Notes under the pieces: model-generated
Database searches by the model: none
Told to the model about the DNA's origin: nothing
The model's input: the letters and a program-made list of their open reading frames with translations, nothing else
Origin: Lepas anatifera
Lineage: Eukaryota > Arthropoda > Thecostraca > Lepadidae
Assembly (NCBI GenBank): GCA_034440635.1
Contig: JAOTON010000385.1
Coordinates: 2,820,501 to 2,884,500, forward strand
Direction of reading: 5' to 3'
Length of the DNA: 64,000 nucleotides
In this document: one piece after another, positions 1-14,600 of the stretch
Layout of the letters: the number at the start of each line of letters is the position of its first letter
Position numbering within the stretch: the first letter of the stretch is position 1
Made by a program: the position numbers and the translations under genes

Positions 1-1693
1 CTGGGAACAACTTGGACAAAATTTATAAATTATAAAAAAGGGCCAGACTGGTGAATTGTTGGGGTTTTAACACCCGTCCAGTGGACCTCCGAGCCACCTT
101 TGCCCCAGTGGTGGGGGTTCACACACCCGTTTTCGATCTCGGCTTTAATGCGGTATAGTAGACAAAACGTTAACGCTGGTGGATAGCCCATACGACATAA
201 TGAAGAAACTTTAAAACTATAAAGATCACTTTTTGGCTCAGGTTAATATGGAGGTCATGACAGGCCAAAGAAGGTGACAGGCTAGAGAAGGTTTTCTTGG
301 CTCTATCGTCGAACTGTGTTGAGTTCGAGTAAAATTTTAGGCGCCATTTGATGTCTCTATTTACGGTGAATCGAATGATGCATAATATAACCATACTAGA
401 TCTAAACATAAAAATGGCCTGACCTTAGGTAAGATCAGAGTCACCGCCCCTCTTAAAGTGCCCCTAATTGAAAAGTGCCAGCAGCCCGTAAGCCAAGCTA
501 CACGTGAACATTCCAACGGAAGGAATGTGCACATGTGTTACCGCCTTTCACTACCTTCGAACTTCATCAATGCCCCATCCAGCTCATTAGTTTCATTCAA
601 CAATTGAATAGACCAGGCTGTAAGAAGGTGAAGACCCTGTCAAATAATGATGTATACTTTCAGAGGTGTGAGCGTTTCATTGGCTTTACAGTTGGCCGTG
701 CTGCTGACGTGTGAAATTATATCCCTATATCGGAATAGATCTCACGAACGCTACACGCCTGCTATGTAATCGATAGGTATATGCACAAAGAAATGTATGA
801 CTGGCTCTGTGTTGTGTAATATCCAGGTCAGTGATTATATGGCATGAACGTAAAGACTAAACAAACACAAGCAAATATAATTAGTCCCAGCATTTCGTTA
901 AAGCGAATGCGTGGCACCTTCAGGATGGGATTTGAACCTAGATAGTCATGTGATAGGGCATGTCGCAAAACTATTTGATCGAAATTTAATTTGCCCCAGA
1001 ACTTACTGTTTGCGCAGAAAACAGGTACAAATTCACCGCCTGCCGACCGTGGGAGGTCGATAAGCGGCGCATTTTTTTGCAGGCAGATGGGGTGGTCACG
1101 CGGTGAAAGTTGAATTTGGGAAATTAGCGTCTTCCTCAAGTTCCTCGTGCGAGCTGCCCGGACAATTTTGTCTTGCTTGGACGTTTTTAAAACCTACGTG
1201 CTATACATGTCTTGACACTTACGAATATGATTGCGTATAGCGTGCTTCGATGACTAGTTTCAAACGTGGAATATGTTTTGATGCATTGAAAAATATGTTT
1301 CTCAGCGTCAATTTGAGTTCTTATCATAGAATGACTTAGCTAGAAACACCCAATTTATATAAGTATCATTTCATGGCGCAGTTAGGCAGCAAAGTTAAGT
1401 TTATATATCAGCACGAGGTGCCACCATACCATTATGGCACGCCGATGTGGAGGTTCCTTTTTTATTGCAAAAACATTATGCGAAATATTGGGCTCATTTG
1501 CCACTTTTCAGCAGGAATTAGGCCGTATTCATCATTTTCAATAAACATCTTCTAAAAAGTCTCCCGGCTAAAGTTGCACCAAGCTGCCACATTCCCTTAA
1601 ATCACAAGCACAATCCCACACATAGCACACGCCTAGCTCAGATGCCTTACCTATAGCGGAGTGAAAACCTTTGCGTTGATTTGCGAGGTCATA

Positions 1694-1753
1694 GAGATAA
1701 ACTATTACTACTATAGTAATAGTTTACTACTAGTAGTAGTAATACTTGATCTC
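1694..1753. repeat. 60-bp palindromic TA-flanked mini-element
   Basis: GAGAT...GATCTC between TA dinucleotides, with an interior of ACTACTATAGTAATAGT that can fold on itself. It shares terminal bases with the MITE at 25641. The rest of 1-2352 contains only short open frames without conserved features. Confidence 0.45.
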
Positions 1754-2352
1754 TATGTGTGAGATACTGGTTTTGATTCTCACGATTCTCCCGAAAGAGG
1801 TTGGTCTCCATTACTGGCAAATATGAGGGATGGTAATACTTCGACTATCCTAGCTGTAGCGGGCTGGTAATGCAAGACCATTCTAGAACTTTTGTTTGAT
1901 AGTTTAGTTCGATTAGATTCGTGTATGCCGACGTGTTTCTGATTATTCTGGAAAATGTTTGTAGCATGCCTTGGCAGTTCCCGAATCAAGTTTTTTTAAA
2001 TCTGTGAACTTTTCATGGAACTGGCAAGCTTCAAAGAACTGAGGCGAACTAGGCGAACGATATATTCGCACTTTCAGTATTGCATCAAACTTGAGACCGG
2101 GGAGTGTTTTCGTTAACATTGTCTGTGACATGCTGCGCTGTCTCCGCAGGACGTCGGCGCTCTTCTCCATGGACGTGAACTCCCACAGTGCACTTCGCGG
2201 CAACGATATCGGCCTGTCGTAAGTCTGCCCTCGCTCTCGGACTGACTGACTAGCGTGGTGTTGCCAAACTTGTCCCTTGGACAGAGTAAGAGTTAACACG
2301 CTCATAACGTTAGGTTTGCGGGAGCGTCGCAGGCCCGTCCCAGACAGTGCTG

Positions 2353-2686
2353 ATGCAGCCATGTGCGGGAGTGGGTGACGTGTCAGCGGACCCTTGGCCG
2401 TGTTTTCCCTGTCCGATCGGCGCTGTGGGCGGCAGGTGGCTGGCGGGTCCCCTGCGCTCCTCGGCTTACTACATGGACGACGCCACGGTGGCGGTGCTGT
2501 GCGGCGCTCACGTGCGCTTCACCTGCGCCGGCCTGACACGCTCCGAGATCTTTTCGCCGGCGGTGCGTGGCGCCTCCACACTGGCCACCAACGGCGCCGA
2601 CCTGCTGGCCGTGTCGGAGACGTGCCTGCGGCCAGCGGTGGTCGTCTTCACCTACCCGGAGCTGGAGGAGCACGCCCGGCTGGAGG
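2353..2686 (+). CDS. CFAP43: CFAP43 exon 1 (first recognised coding exon)
   Basis: Encodes the start of the first propeller, including VRFTCAG, ATNGADLLAVSE and VVVFTYPELEEH. The donor follows GAG G at 2686 (phase 1). The reading frame is open back to an ATG at 2353, which would give about 28 residues before the conserved RW. An alternative is an acceptor GGCAG at 2435 with a separate upstream first exon. The 3' end is firm, the 5' end is not. No promoter motif was recognised upstream. Confidence 0.7.
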
Positions 2687-5600
2687 GTAGGCCGCCGGAT
2701 GCAGCGCCGGAAGTCCTGCACCCGTATCCTCCCTTTGTTTACATGCGAGGCGGGCAGGGCAATGATAACGTCAAATATATTTAGCATTGCTTGTATGTAC
2801 AGGACAGCTCCTATACGCTACATTTTATTTGTTTTGAGACCCGTTCGTAAAACCTGGCTCTTGCACTTCTTTAGCGGAGCTGTTGTGTCAAGTTGATTCC
2901 GACTGACGGGCTAGGTGGGGATAAATACATTGACCACTGGGCTCCACTAACCCCCCTCCCCTCCAGCCAAATCCGCTGTGTCAGGTGACCCCTAACCCCC
3001 GCCCCCGTTTTCACCCGTGGTCAGACGGCGCCGAACTGGAGTACCTGAGCGTGCAGTTCGCACCCTCCTCCGAGCGGGTGGCCGCCCTCTCAGGCGTGCC
3101 CGACTACACCATCTTCCTGTGGGATCTAGCCTCTCAGGTGATGATTGCCCGACTGCAGATCGGTGTCGCCCAGAACCTACAGCTATCATTCTGGTGAGTT
3201 TTAAAACCCGCAGCTTTCTGTATAGTGAGTCACAGAACCTACAGTTCTCAGTCACAAAACGTGCAACTTTCCTTCTGACGAGCCACCAGACCTGCAGTCC
3301 GTCTTCTGGTGGGCCACATGATCTGCAACGTTTCTCCTAGTTAGTCATGAGACCTGCAGTGCTGGGAGTGACACTGCGCGCACACATCCGGAGCGTGCCT
3401 GTACCCCTCACGCCAGACCCGCGAGGTGTCGTTCCGCGGACACGGTGTCGTGCCAACAGACACGGTGTCGTTCCACAGACACCGTGTCGTTCCACAGACA
3501 CCGTCACGCTCTACGCACACGGCGTGGCTCCATGGACACCGTGTCTTTTCACGGACACAAACTTCACGGCTTCGTTTGGTTACCTTTTCAGTTTGATTAA
3601 TATGACCCAGATTTCTAGGAAGTTAACGAAACGGAACTCATCCGTGAGAGTTAGATAAAATGGCATCAGCATTGTTATCTGTCATAACCAACTCGTCATA
3701 ATCATTTGACAAGTTTTTGTTGGAATTTATTTTCCAATCCATGGTGCAAGAGCGAAATCTATCACCTTCCGAAACCTACAGTGGCCGACATAACGATGTT
3801 TAGAACAGCCTTCAGTGTCGGACTGGTGAGCTTTTGAGGTTTATGGCTTACCAAATATGAATATTTTTGGGACCGGGGACTTGGACTGCCGGGTGATGGT
3901 ACCTAATTGTAATTGATCTCAACTGTTCAAAACTGTAACCAACTTAGGCTAGATATTATTTCTCCGGATAAGCGAATCATTGCCATCTCTTGTTAGCCAC
4001 AGCCTTCGCGGGCTGGCAGCCCGCGACCGGGGTGCTGCCGCGTTGACACAGCCTATCGATCTGTGGTCACGAGGGGGCGAGGGCACGCGTGTGTAACCCT
4101 TGGACACACTCTTACTACTTGGCGATATCATTCTCCTGCAACGGCTTCTCTGGCGTATGCTCTGGTGTTTGTGGCCGTGGTTGTAGGTTAGGGTGCTCTA
4201 GTGTTGTAGGCCTTCCGATGGGCCGGTTTTCGGCTCTGATGGGCGAGTTTTCCCTGCGTTTGTCGATGGTTTGTTGTTTATTTACTCGTCGGCTGGGTGG
4301 CGGCGGCGGTGGTGGCGGGGAGGCGGCAGAGCCAAAGATACAGCCGTCGCCGGATGTTGGCAGTGGAGGAAAGGTGTGGCTAAAAGAGAACACAGGGCGT
4401 GCGCAGAATGCCGACAGTCACCGGATTCTGACGCGGGGAGTTACCCGGAAAACGGCGCACAGGTGCGTCAGACACGGCCAACCGCTATTCTCGTTCAGCG
4501 GATGTTGTGATCTGGGCGCGCCGTAAACATGCGGCGGGTAAAAACTCACAATGAGGCGGGCTGCGGTCGAAGTCTACCGCGGGAACTCGTCGGATGATTT
4601 GTTGTATGTTTCTGGGAAGCCGAGGATGGGCTGTATAGCTCCGGTACACAGGGCAGGACTGACAGCGTCATGCTTCAGGGCGTGGTGCTGACGCTGGTGT
4701 TTCCCATCACAGACACCTATCGTCAGCCGTGCGGAGTTTACACCTTCAGTGAGCACCCCTAAAAGTAAGAAAAACACCCCTAAACGTTGAAAATTTCCCC
4801 ATTTTTTCTTACGTTTTGCGGGCTTAGAGTGTAAAATTGCTTGAAGCTATTGTGCCCCTGAACCATCCCACCTATAGGTAGGACAGTTCAGACTCCTTTG
4901 GGAGGCTAAAAACGTCACTTTTGTGTTTTGGCCTGGCGATAATTGCACAGTCAAAGATGTAAGGTCATCGGAAACCTCAGAGTAAAAGGCACCTGCCGAG
5001 ATATGGAGGCCGAGGTGTACACACTCGGTTCTATAATTGGATACATTATCTGCAGTGAAATCTGCGGCATCGCTCTAGGATAATGGACGTGGACGTTGTG
5101 CGTAATCAACACGCTGCACTGAATGTTTCTTTTACGCGGGAAGTTGAGGCAGAATGACGGCCAGCGTCCCGCTCTCTGCGTGGCAGACCCTGGAGGCGGT
5201 CCCTCTACATTATACACGCGAGACTGTGTCAGGACGGGAACTCTGCGCAACAGGAAGGTCCGCTCTAGAATTATGATGAGCTGTTTACCGCCCGCATCAC
5301 CGCTGAACTCCATGTGTTGTTGAAGAAGACGTGGTGAATTTTCCAGCTTACGCTTTTATATTGAAGGGGGCGGTCTGAAGACTCAACAGCCGCTGGCCCG
5401 ACTGACGCCGCAAACACCTGTCCTGTCACCCATTGGCTTTGCCACCGACAACAATGTGAGGCAGCAGTGAATCTTCAACCTCTTCCTGACGAGAACCTTC
5501 CCCATGAGAAACGATATCTCGTTGGTTTTGGCTCCTTGCTACCGTTTGATCATGCTAGTTATAAACAAACTCAGTTTTTTCCAATTTCGATCAAATTGGG

Positions 5601-8600
5601 TATATTTCTAAAAGGTGTGGGGGGTAGACCCCGTATTCCCTTTTTATGCGTATGCTGTTGTCACTTCGCAACGAATTTGTGGAACTGGATAACATCTCCA
5701 TCACCACTCAGGGAGCATGCTGTGACTTGGGCCCGGACGTGCAGTTTGAGCCCGACCGACCCGGGCATCAGCTGTATCAGCGGCGTTTGCGGTGGCCGGC
5801 AGCGACCTGGACACGCCGCACCTGGCCGTGAGCTCGGACCTCGGCCTGACGGTGGTGCAGCTGGAGCACTTCGGCACCGAGTGGCGGCTCACACCGCGCC
5901 GCTGCGAGCTGGCGCCGGTCCGCTCCCACTGCTGGACTGTCAGCGGCGACCTCTACTGCGCCAGCCACCACATCATATACCAGGTCAGTCTCCACTGCGG
6001 GAGCCATCACATCATATACCAGGTCAGTCTCCACTGCGGGAGCCATCACATCATATACCAGGTCAGTCTCCACTGCGCCAGCCACCACATCATATACCAG
6101 GTCAGTCTCTACCGCGAGAGCCATCACATCATATACCAGGTCAGTCTCCACTGCGGGAGCCATGACATCATATACCAGGTCAGTCTCTACCGCGAGAGCC
6201 ATCACATCATATACCAGGTCAGTCTCCACTGCGGGAGCCATGACATCATATACCAGGTCAGTCTCTACTGCGGGAGCCACCACATAACATACCAGGTCAG
6301 TCTCTACTGCGGGAGCCACCACATAACATACCAGGTCAGTCTCTACTGCGCCAGCATGGGCACATCATATACCAGGTCAGTCTCCACTGCGGGAGCCACC
6401 ACATCATATACCAGGTCAGTCTCTCCCCGGGAACCCACAAATCATATACCAGGTCAGTCTCCATTGCGCCAGCCACCACATCATATACCAGGTCAGTCTC
6501 TACTGCGCCAGCCATCACATCATATACCAGGTCAGTCTCTACTGCGCGAGCCACCACATCATATACCAGGTCAGTCTCTACTGTGCCAGCCACCACATCA
6601 TATACCAGGTCAGTCTCTACTGCGCTAGCCATCACATCATATACCAGGTCAGTCTCTACTGCGCCAGCCACCACATCATATACCAGGTCAGTCTCTACTG
6701 CGCGAGCCACCACATGACATACCAGGTCAGTCTCTACTGCGCCAGCCACCACATCATATACCAGGTCAGTCTCCACTGCGCCAGCCACCACATCATATAC
6801 CAGGTCAGTCTCTACTGCGCTAGCCACCACATCATATACCAGGTCAGTCTCTACTGCGCCAGCCACCACATCATATACCAGGTCAGTCTCTACTGCGGGA
6901 GCCACCACATCATATACCAGGTCAGTTGCTTTGTTTCGATGTCATTGTATTCGTCGGCTCCTCCGGAGTTAATACTCACAGATCTGGGGTTCAAAACGAG
7001 CCATGCCTTCTCCAAAGGCTAAAAGGGGCGCTTTACACCAATCCCCGAGAACGGTTTACCCATGAATTGAATTTAAACTGAAAATTGCAAACATTTTCGC
7101 AAACTAGAGGACCAATTCTCCCTCAGGGTCCGCTAAGCTGAGCTTTGTCTCTTTACGACGCATCTAGTACCGAGGCTATATGGCGTCGCCAACGCTCGAC
7201 CTATTGGGAGGGTATATTTGGGATCAGAAATTCATTATTCGGTGTTCCAGCCAGGGATTTGAACCCTCAGCGGCATGGAAACTAACGTGCTACCACTGCG
7301 CCATAAACTACCCCGCGCTACCACTGCGCTGGAGGGCGATGCTTATGGTTAGCGACAGGGGCGTAGCTAGGATTTTGCTGGGGGCGCCCCGAAAAGGGCC
7401 CCTGCGACAGCGCCAAAAGGGCCCTGATGAGTAAAAAGGGCCCTGCTTGTTACATAATGGGGTGCTGAAGAGGGCTTAAGAGGGCCCTGTCTGGTATGAA
7501 ATTTCAAAATTGGCCACAGAGCTTAGTGCGGGCGAGCCGCGCTTCGTGCGGCCCGTGTCCTCAGGGGGCCCTTGCCCTCAGGAGGGCTGTCCCTGCCCCC
7601 CTTGGCTACGCCCCTGGTTAGTGATGTACGCTGGGCGCGCATTGCTCTTGAATTTTGTGTCCACCCCTTCCTCCCCCAGGTCCAACGCTTTCGCACAAAT
7701 ATATTTTTTGTCGACTGAACCGGCATTTGTTGGTGAGCCTGTACTAAATCTGGATGATTTGGTGAGCCTGCACTAAATCTGGATGATTTGTGGGTGTCTG
7801 AATTTGATTGGATGTCCCCATTGTCATTGGATGGGTCGTATCTTCATCTGGAGTGCTTAGACTGATGGATTTATGGGCCCAAAACAATACGAAAGCCTCC
7901 GATATAGAACCGCTTCAACTGATGCTGGAAACCCTGTCCAATCTCGGAGGACATTTACAGGATTTACGCTTGGTTATGTGTTAGGATCAGAGCGACGCTC
8001 GGAATTATTTACTCGCGAGTGAAATAAATGAAAACAATACATCGCCACTGGCGACAGTTGCAGCTGTCCTGCAGCTGGAATAGGGCCAATCTCTCCAAAC
8101 GGGTCGGGATCAGCGGCAACGGGCTTTACGGCGAATTGATCTGCCGGCCGATCACTGTGGCGGGTTGGAATCGGCCGCCCGCAGAGCATACTGCAGCCGG
8201 GCTAACGAATCACGCTGTAGGGAGGAGGCAGATCAAACTAGCTATGTCGTGCGCCACAGTGTCCTCGTGTTATTTCCTCCGTTTTGTTTTGAAGTTTGTG
8301 TTGTATCCAGACAGTTGCAATATTTGTGCCAAGCATCTCCTGGAGCTATGCGCGCTGCGGCTTGGCTATTTCGCGACTTGGGCGGGGGGGGGGGTTATTT
8401 AATTTCAGTCAGAGCCCAGTCGTCTGAAAAGCTGCGTGACACAAATGCGTACGCACACTCTACTGACCGCTGTGTGTGCGCCCAGGTGAGCATCGACACG
8501 ATGGAGGTGACTGAGCTGGAGGTGGACAGCTGGCCCGGTGGCATCATCATCCGCGTGCTGCTCACCAACCGCGGCATTTTCGCCGCTCTGGACGACGGAC

Positions 8601-11587
8601 GTATCATGGTGAGTCGCGCCGCTCCTGGGACGCAGGGCTTCGTCTGCTGGAGTCGGTAGAGAATCTGCGACATCGGCACGGCAGAGAGTGCACGGGTGCG
8701 TTGTTTCCATCGGCGCGGGGCCGAGATCGATGGGCCCGCAGCCATTACGGTGATCCCACGTGATAGCGTTGGCGCTCACGGGTGGGCAGCTGTGCTGAAT
8801 ATCGCCGTATCTCCCGTCTCAGCCGGCTCAGGTCTGTGTCCTCCGCGATAGATGCCGCCCGCCGGGGACTCGTCCCATGGCGCTGCCAGGCGATGCCTTG
8901 GGATGGTCTTATTGTGCGGTGAGCGAGGGAACCGGTAGATTACGATAGGCTGGTGGACGGGTAGTATGTTAGAGATGAATGGAGGAATGCCTGCCTTTTA
9001 TCGTTAAAGAACGCACGACCTGTTACGGGGTCGTGTGAAGGGGCGTGTGGAGGGTAACGCGGTGTGGCCGTGCGCAGCTGTGTGAACCGAGGGAGCAGGC
9101 GTCCGGGTACGCGGCGCGGATTGTAGCCAACATGGACCGGCCGGTGCAGGACCTGCAGCCCTCGCCCAACTACAACTTCATCGCCGTCACCTGCCGCGAG
9201 GTCAGTGACCTGCACAGCGCCGACGCTATTGCCTTGTGGGCGCCTGAGAAAGAGACAATAATTATAGACTTCTTCACCAGCAAAAAAGTAAAGTGGGATC
9301 TTTCGGTTATTTGCTGCTGGCCATCGTCAGTGTTTCTGTCTTAAAAGTGCGATAGAAATCGGATCTGCTACGAAACGCTCACGGAGGCTATCGATGAAAT
9401 AGCCGTAAACTCCGATTTCATGCTCTTTCCTACTAGCGTACTACTCCTTGTTTTTCTTCGACTGATAACCCCACTCCTGCACATCCGTGATTTAGCTACC
9501 GCGTGTTCTCGTCGCTACGACACAGTGACATCCAGTTCCGATCTAGCGGACAGTGTTGTTGCGGGAGTTCTGTTTGGCTGCTGGTTGGCCGGCGGCACCG
9601 GCCATGTTAAATGGCAGCCGGCGGCGGTGCTCAGCCCAGTGGACGGCTCAGTGCACACGGCGCGGCAGCCGGTCGTACCCTGTGACAGCCGGCAGCCGGC
9701 GACTTATCGACGCTGATTCCTCTCCTCCCCGCCCGGCGGTGGATACTGGGTCTCCGGTGGGAGGGGGCCTCATTGGGGCCTGGAGAGAGCGCCATATGGG
9801 ACGGGGTCTCCAGTTCGTAAGGCATGACCCAAAAGACGGACGTCAAATCGCATCCGGAGGGCGGCAATACTTGCATCGGAGTTGGGGAGGGTGGGGGGGA
9901 CGTTTCAAGCCCTCGCCGCGGCGCTGGTTCCTCCAGGAGCGCCGAGGCGCGGCGCGGCGCCGCCGGGTGGGTCGATAGGACGGGGGTACCTGTCCCCCCG
10001 CCGCTCCCTGGATCTGCATTTGTCTCCTGCGGGAGCTGTGCGGGTTCCTGTCGTCGGCCTCGACGGCCTGCTGCCAACGCCCTCGATGACCTGTGGTAGC
10101 GGCACACCGGAGTACGTAATGGACAGATAGATCGACAGACTATCATCGGCTGCAAACCGACTTATGCTCCTATCCTGACCGGCAGTGGGTCCACTGACTT
10201 GTGCTCGTGATTTTGGAGACCCACCCTGCAAAACTGCCTCGCCAGTGTAGTTTTGCTCACATAGGTTGTGTTGTAGCGGCCCACGTTTAGTTACGTCGGC
10301 GTGTGTGAGGTGTGTAGCGGCAATATTTTCAGAATTTGGGCGTGACAGGGCGTTGGACACGCTCGTCATTCATGTAGCAGCTGTCACAGCGCCGCTGAAT
10401 GGCTCGTTAGCCACGGAAAGCTTCCGCGGAATGCCAACTTGGCTGCTGCCACAAATCCTGTCATCAAACCAGGAGTGTGTCATGACTAATAGAATTCAGA
10501 TCCTCTCTGATTGCTGTCCGAAGTTTCCATGGCCACTTCGGACCAATCTGCGAGCCGCGATTGCCTAAACCATATGCAGTCTATGTCCGGAAGGTACGAC
10601 TTAATCGACAAGAGTGTATATACAAATCCACACCCGCGTTCAAGACTACCCCAGTTCTCGGGCTGATCCAGCCCTATCCCCCAAATGTTCGAGGGTCCAT
10701 TCGGATATCCTATCAATGACGCTGGTTGGTTATTTGTTACACATTGGTTATCATAATTACAGGAGTTTCGCAGCAAAAATCCACCTGCAACTAAGGCGCT
10801 AGGTGATGGATACCAATACCAATAAGTAGACTGTTGCTATTGATTTTACCGGATGCTGGGGAGTGAAACTCAGTGGAGTGGTACGGTGTCACTGCCGGCT
10901 AATGCTGGGGCTGCGTTTGCTGCGTCTGAAGGTATAGACATTTAGGCCTCACCTCTTTAATGGGGTTACAATGAGCGGGTAATAATCTTTATGGAATGGA
11001 CAACGGATTTGTAATCTATATGGCAAAGTATGGGCCTAACGACGCACCAGCTGGTAAGGTTATATGGCGGACGGAGTGGAACGACGGCCTGGGCCGATGC
11101 TTTTCGCTATCATTTTTGACGGTGGAACGGCACGATTCTTCAGAGATGTTACAGGAAAAACGAAATTTGACGGAGCCGGGCCAATTTTCGGATGTTTCCT
11201 GGTACGGAATGGGACGGGACAATGGAACGGGACGAGTGCTGTTGTCCCATGCTGGGAAGATAGTACGTTTGATGAAGGATGCATAATTTCTAGAACCGCA
11301 ACGCCTTGAAATGCCGTTTCAGATGGGCCTCCTTTGCTGCGGCGGGGTCAGCTGACAGGCGCTGTGGTGTGGCAGGGTCAGATCCGCCTGCTGTACGCGC
11401 CGTCGCTGGACCACCGGCCGCTGGAGGGGTACGAGCAGGACGCTGCGCCGGCGCTGGACGCCACGCTGCTGGCACCCAACCACGAGCACGTGGCCTCCAT
11501 TCACGCGCCGCACGGACTGCACGTGTGGACCTCTTTCGACGGACGACACGTGAGTGACGGCTCGTACCCGCCAATCAGCACACCTAA

Positions 11588-11668
<81 letters not shown>

Positions 11669-14600
11669 TGAAATGTGATGATGGTGTCATGATACGCACC
11701 GGTGACATGGAGCGTGGTATGCGTTTTCCTTCCCATAAACGGAACTGGTGGTAAATAGGAGAGAGTGAGGATGCTGTTCTTCCAGTCATTGCCGCTTAGA
11801 TTGGCTGTCAGATTTACCTACATCGCAGATGCCTTACTGTTGACACCCCATAAATAATATAACCACTGGAGAATCGACAGGCCGGGGACTGTTCGCGGTG
11901 TCAGTCCCGGCTGAAGGTTGGCAGTGTGTCTGAAGCCGCCCCCGACAGTTGTGTTTCTGGACAGCCAAAGCTTCCCACACACACACACACACACACAGAA
12001 GCTTGCTCAGGTGAAAAGAGCAGTGCCGCGCGTTATAGCAGTCCTGTTTAAGTGAATTAGAATGGGAAAGCTGTCCACTTTGCAGAACTGGCAGTGTTGT
12101 AACGTGCTTAAACATCTTGGATTGACATCTTTAGAGAACTTTGGGAAGACTCTGCCTTCCTGCTCAATTAGTTTGCGAGCTGGAGAATTGGGAGTTCATC
12201 AGGTTAAAACATATTTTCTTGTCCCACTTGGTCCAGCAAAGTCCAGACTTCTTGTATCAGGCGGTGTCGGTGTTCGGTGCTGTTTGGCGGTGTTTGCTTG
12301 CCGTCACAGCCAATGTAAAACGGAATCCAGGAAAGCTGTAAGAAACTTGTTCTTCCTTTCCAGTTCTTTGCTATATTGAGTGGTCTTGGCTGCAGTGACG
12401 GTGTTCACTACTGAAAAGACGCTGTATCCGTCTTGTGGCGTGACTGTACCTTTGCGGATCCCTTCAAACAACTCGGTCCGGCGCCGGGGTAAATAACGCC
12501 GGCTGCGAGTGGCCTCTGTCCGCCATATTGGTATGGCAGAAGTCCAGGCGCGGGCCGATTTTGTCCGGGGGTGAAAAAACTACGACTCAAGCGTACGGTT
12601 ACCCAAGACTTCAGCCCACCCAGAATTGACGGCTTATAGCCTGCTCTCTGCCGTGCTGTGCCGGTTCCACATCCAGGAGCGATACTGATGCAATAGACTG
12701 TACGGCGCCACCCGTGCCGGAAACTTTTGTCACCGAGGATATCAGACTCTGACACTGCTTCTACTGCCAGTACCATTGGCCAGTTCCTCAATCCAACGCC
12801 GTGAACCCATATATGTGTCCATCTCCACGTTTTAAAGAGGCATGGTACATACCTTTGCCAAAACTTAAGAAGGACTGACCGTTGTGTTGCCCATCTACTC
12901 TTTTTCTGTTTCGATATTTCGGCACCCGCCTTTCCTGCTTCACTCAGTTCACTACGTCCAAAGTGCCGCTCATGCTTATTGTAATTAGAACCGTTTCTTA
13001 CTTTCAAGTCCTACATGTGGACTTGTAAGTGACCACTATGCCATCATGACACCTGTAGTCTCTGCTGGTCGGCGCGGAGGTTGGCCGTTGGCCACCAGAG
13101 ACGGCGGCGGACGTGTGTACGGACGGATGGGCCGGCCCTGCCACCGTGTGTCAGTCGTTATGTCGGGCCGCCCCCTTATTCTCCCGCTGTCGCCGGGTTT
13201 TTTGCCTTCCCGTCGCATTGATCTCGGTCGTCTGCCTCTGGCCATGAAGGATTGGCTGGCCCCCGACGCCTTCCCTATCAAAACATTTCTGTCCCCATCT
13301 CCAAACCCAGTAGTTGCATCCCTACATATTGATCGTCGTGGTTTCTGTGGCAGTGCACTTCAAAAGGAAGGTGTGTACAATACATGTATATACATACAGA
13401 AGTTGGGTGCAATGATTATGTCCGCTGGGTAGTTTATGAGTGCCACTGTAAGAAAAAGCCTCCGCCCGAATGATAAATAACCTACCTGCTTCCTGCTTTC
13501 TATTAATAACTGTCCACCCCATGAGGCTATCTCCTAAAAAAGATTGTGGTTGATTGCATGCGTAGTCATTCCTGTGTTCGCTCCCAATCTTCCGAAATAG
13601 CCACACCATGGGGGTGATTCTGGTGCGGGGCTGCCATTTGCGCCGTGCGGGTATCCTGTTACACTGCCCGGGGGCGGATATGGGAGTCCTGTGTGTCACA
13701 TAATATCAACGGTGTCGGCCAGACGTGCGCTCAGATCCAGTGGTGGATTCTGTTCAGGCACTTTCCCAGCAACCTCTCCCACAGGATCGTGGACGCTCTG
13801 ATCAAGTAAATGTTGTGGGGAAGATCATCAATCCCGGGGTGCCGGATAAGAAATATGGGAAATCAGTGTATGGTGTTTTTTGTTCTTAAGTTGTGTGGAA
13901 TTCATAGTCACCACAAAACCAAGTCTCGAATTGTGAGAAAATCCTTATTCAAGTGAGTGCAGTTCACTGGCGGATCCAGGGGGGGCAAAGGGGCCATGGC
14001 TCCCTCCAAGCCTAAAATAACATCTTTTGTGTCCTAGCGACCAAATTTTAGCCGTTTTTTCTTAAAAGTATTATGTTTTTGCGATTTTTCTCTATTTACC
14101 CCCCCCCCCCAAAACGTGGGTTTGGCCCCCTCCAAAACTTGCCTCTGGATCCGCCAATGGTGCAGTTTAGATGGCTTATTTGCGTCGTCACCCCACGGTG
14201 TGGAAGAATGATGTATGGGAAGAATTATGTGCTGCTTTGCATCCTATAGCCTTCGCCTGGGCGGCGGATTCGAGCTACCTTCACCATGATGGGACGGGGG
14301 AGAGGTCAAATATGACCCCTCCAATTAAAAATACAGAGAATTTGGAAAATGCAGCAAAAATAAAACAGTTGAAAGCTCGCTAGAAATGAAATCGAAGTTT
14401 CTTTCCTCATTTTTCTTTGTCAGTTCATTACTGATATAGGTATTTAGCGGGCGAAAGATACAAAATTACTGAAACGAAGAGAAATAAATGAATACTACTG
14501 GTACTACTGGATACGGCTGTTACTGGTAGTACTGGATTGTTACTGGTACCATGCGATGTTTGTTTTTTTCACTGATGTTTCTCACAGATGACCTATGAAC

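Noticed and set aside
5777..6908. Minus-strand frames of repeated VETDLVYDV
   Set aside because: Antisense of the 39-bp array; open only because of the repeat.
9631..10155. Overlapping open frames on both strands in intron 5
   Set aside because: GC-driven absence of stops; no recognisable domain and no phase-compatible splice pair.
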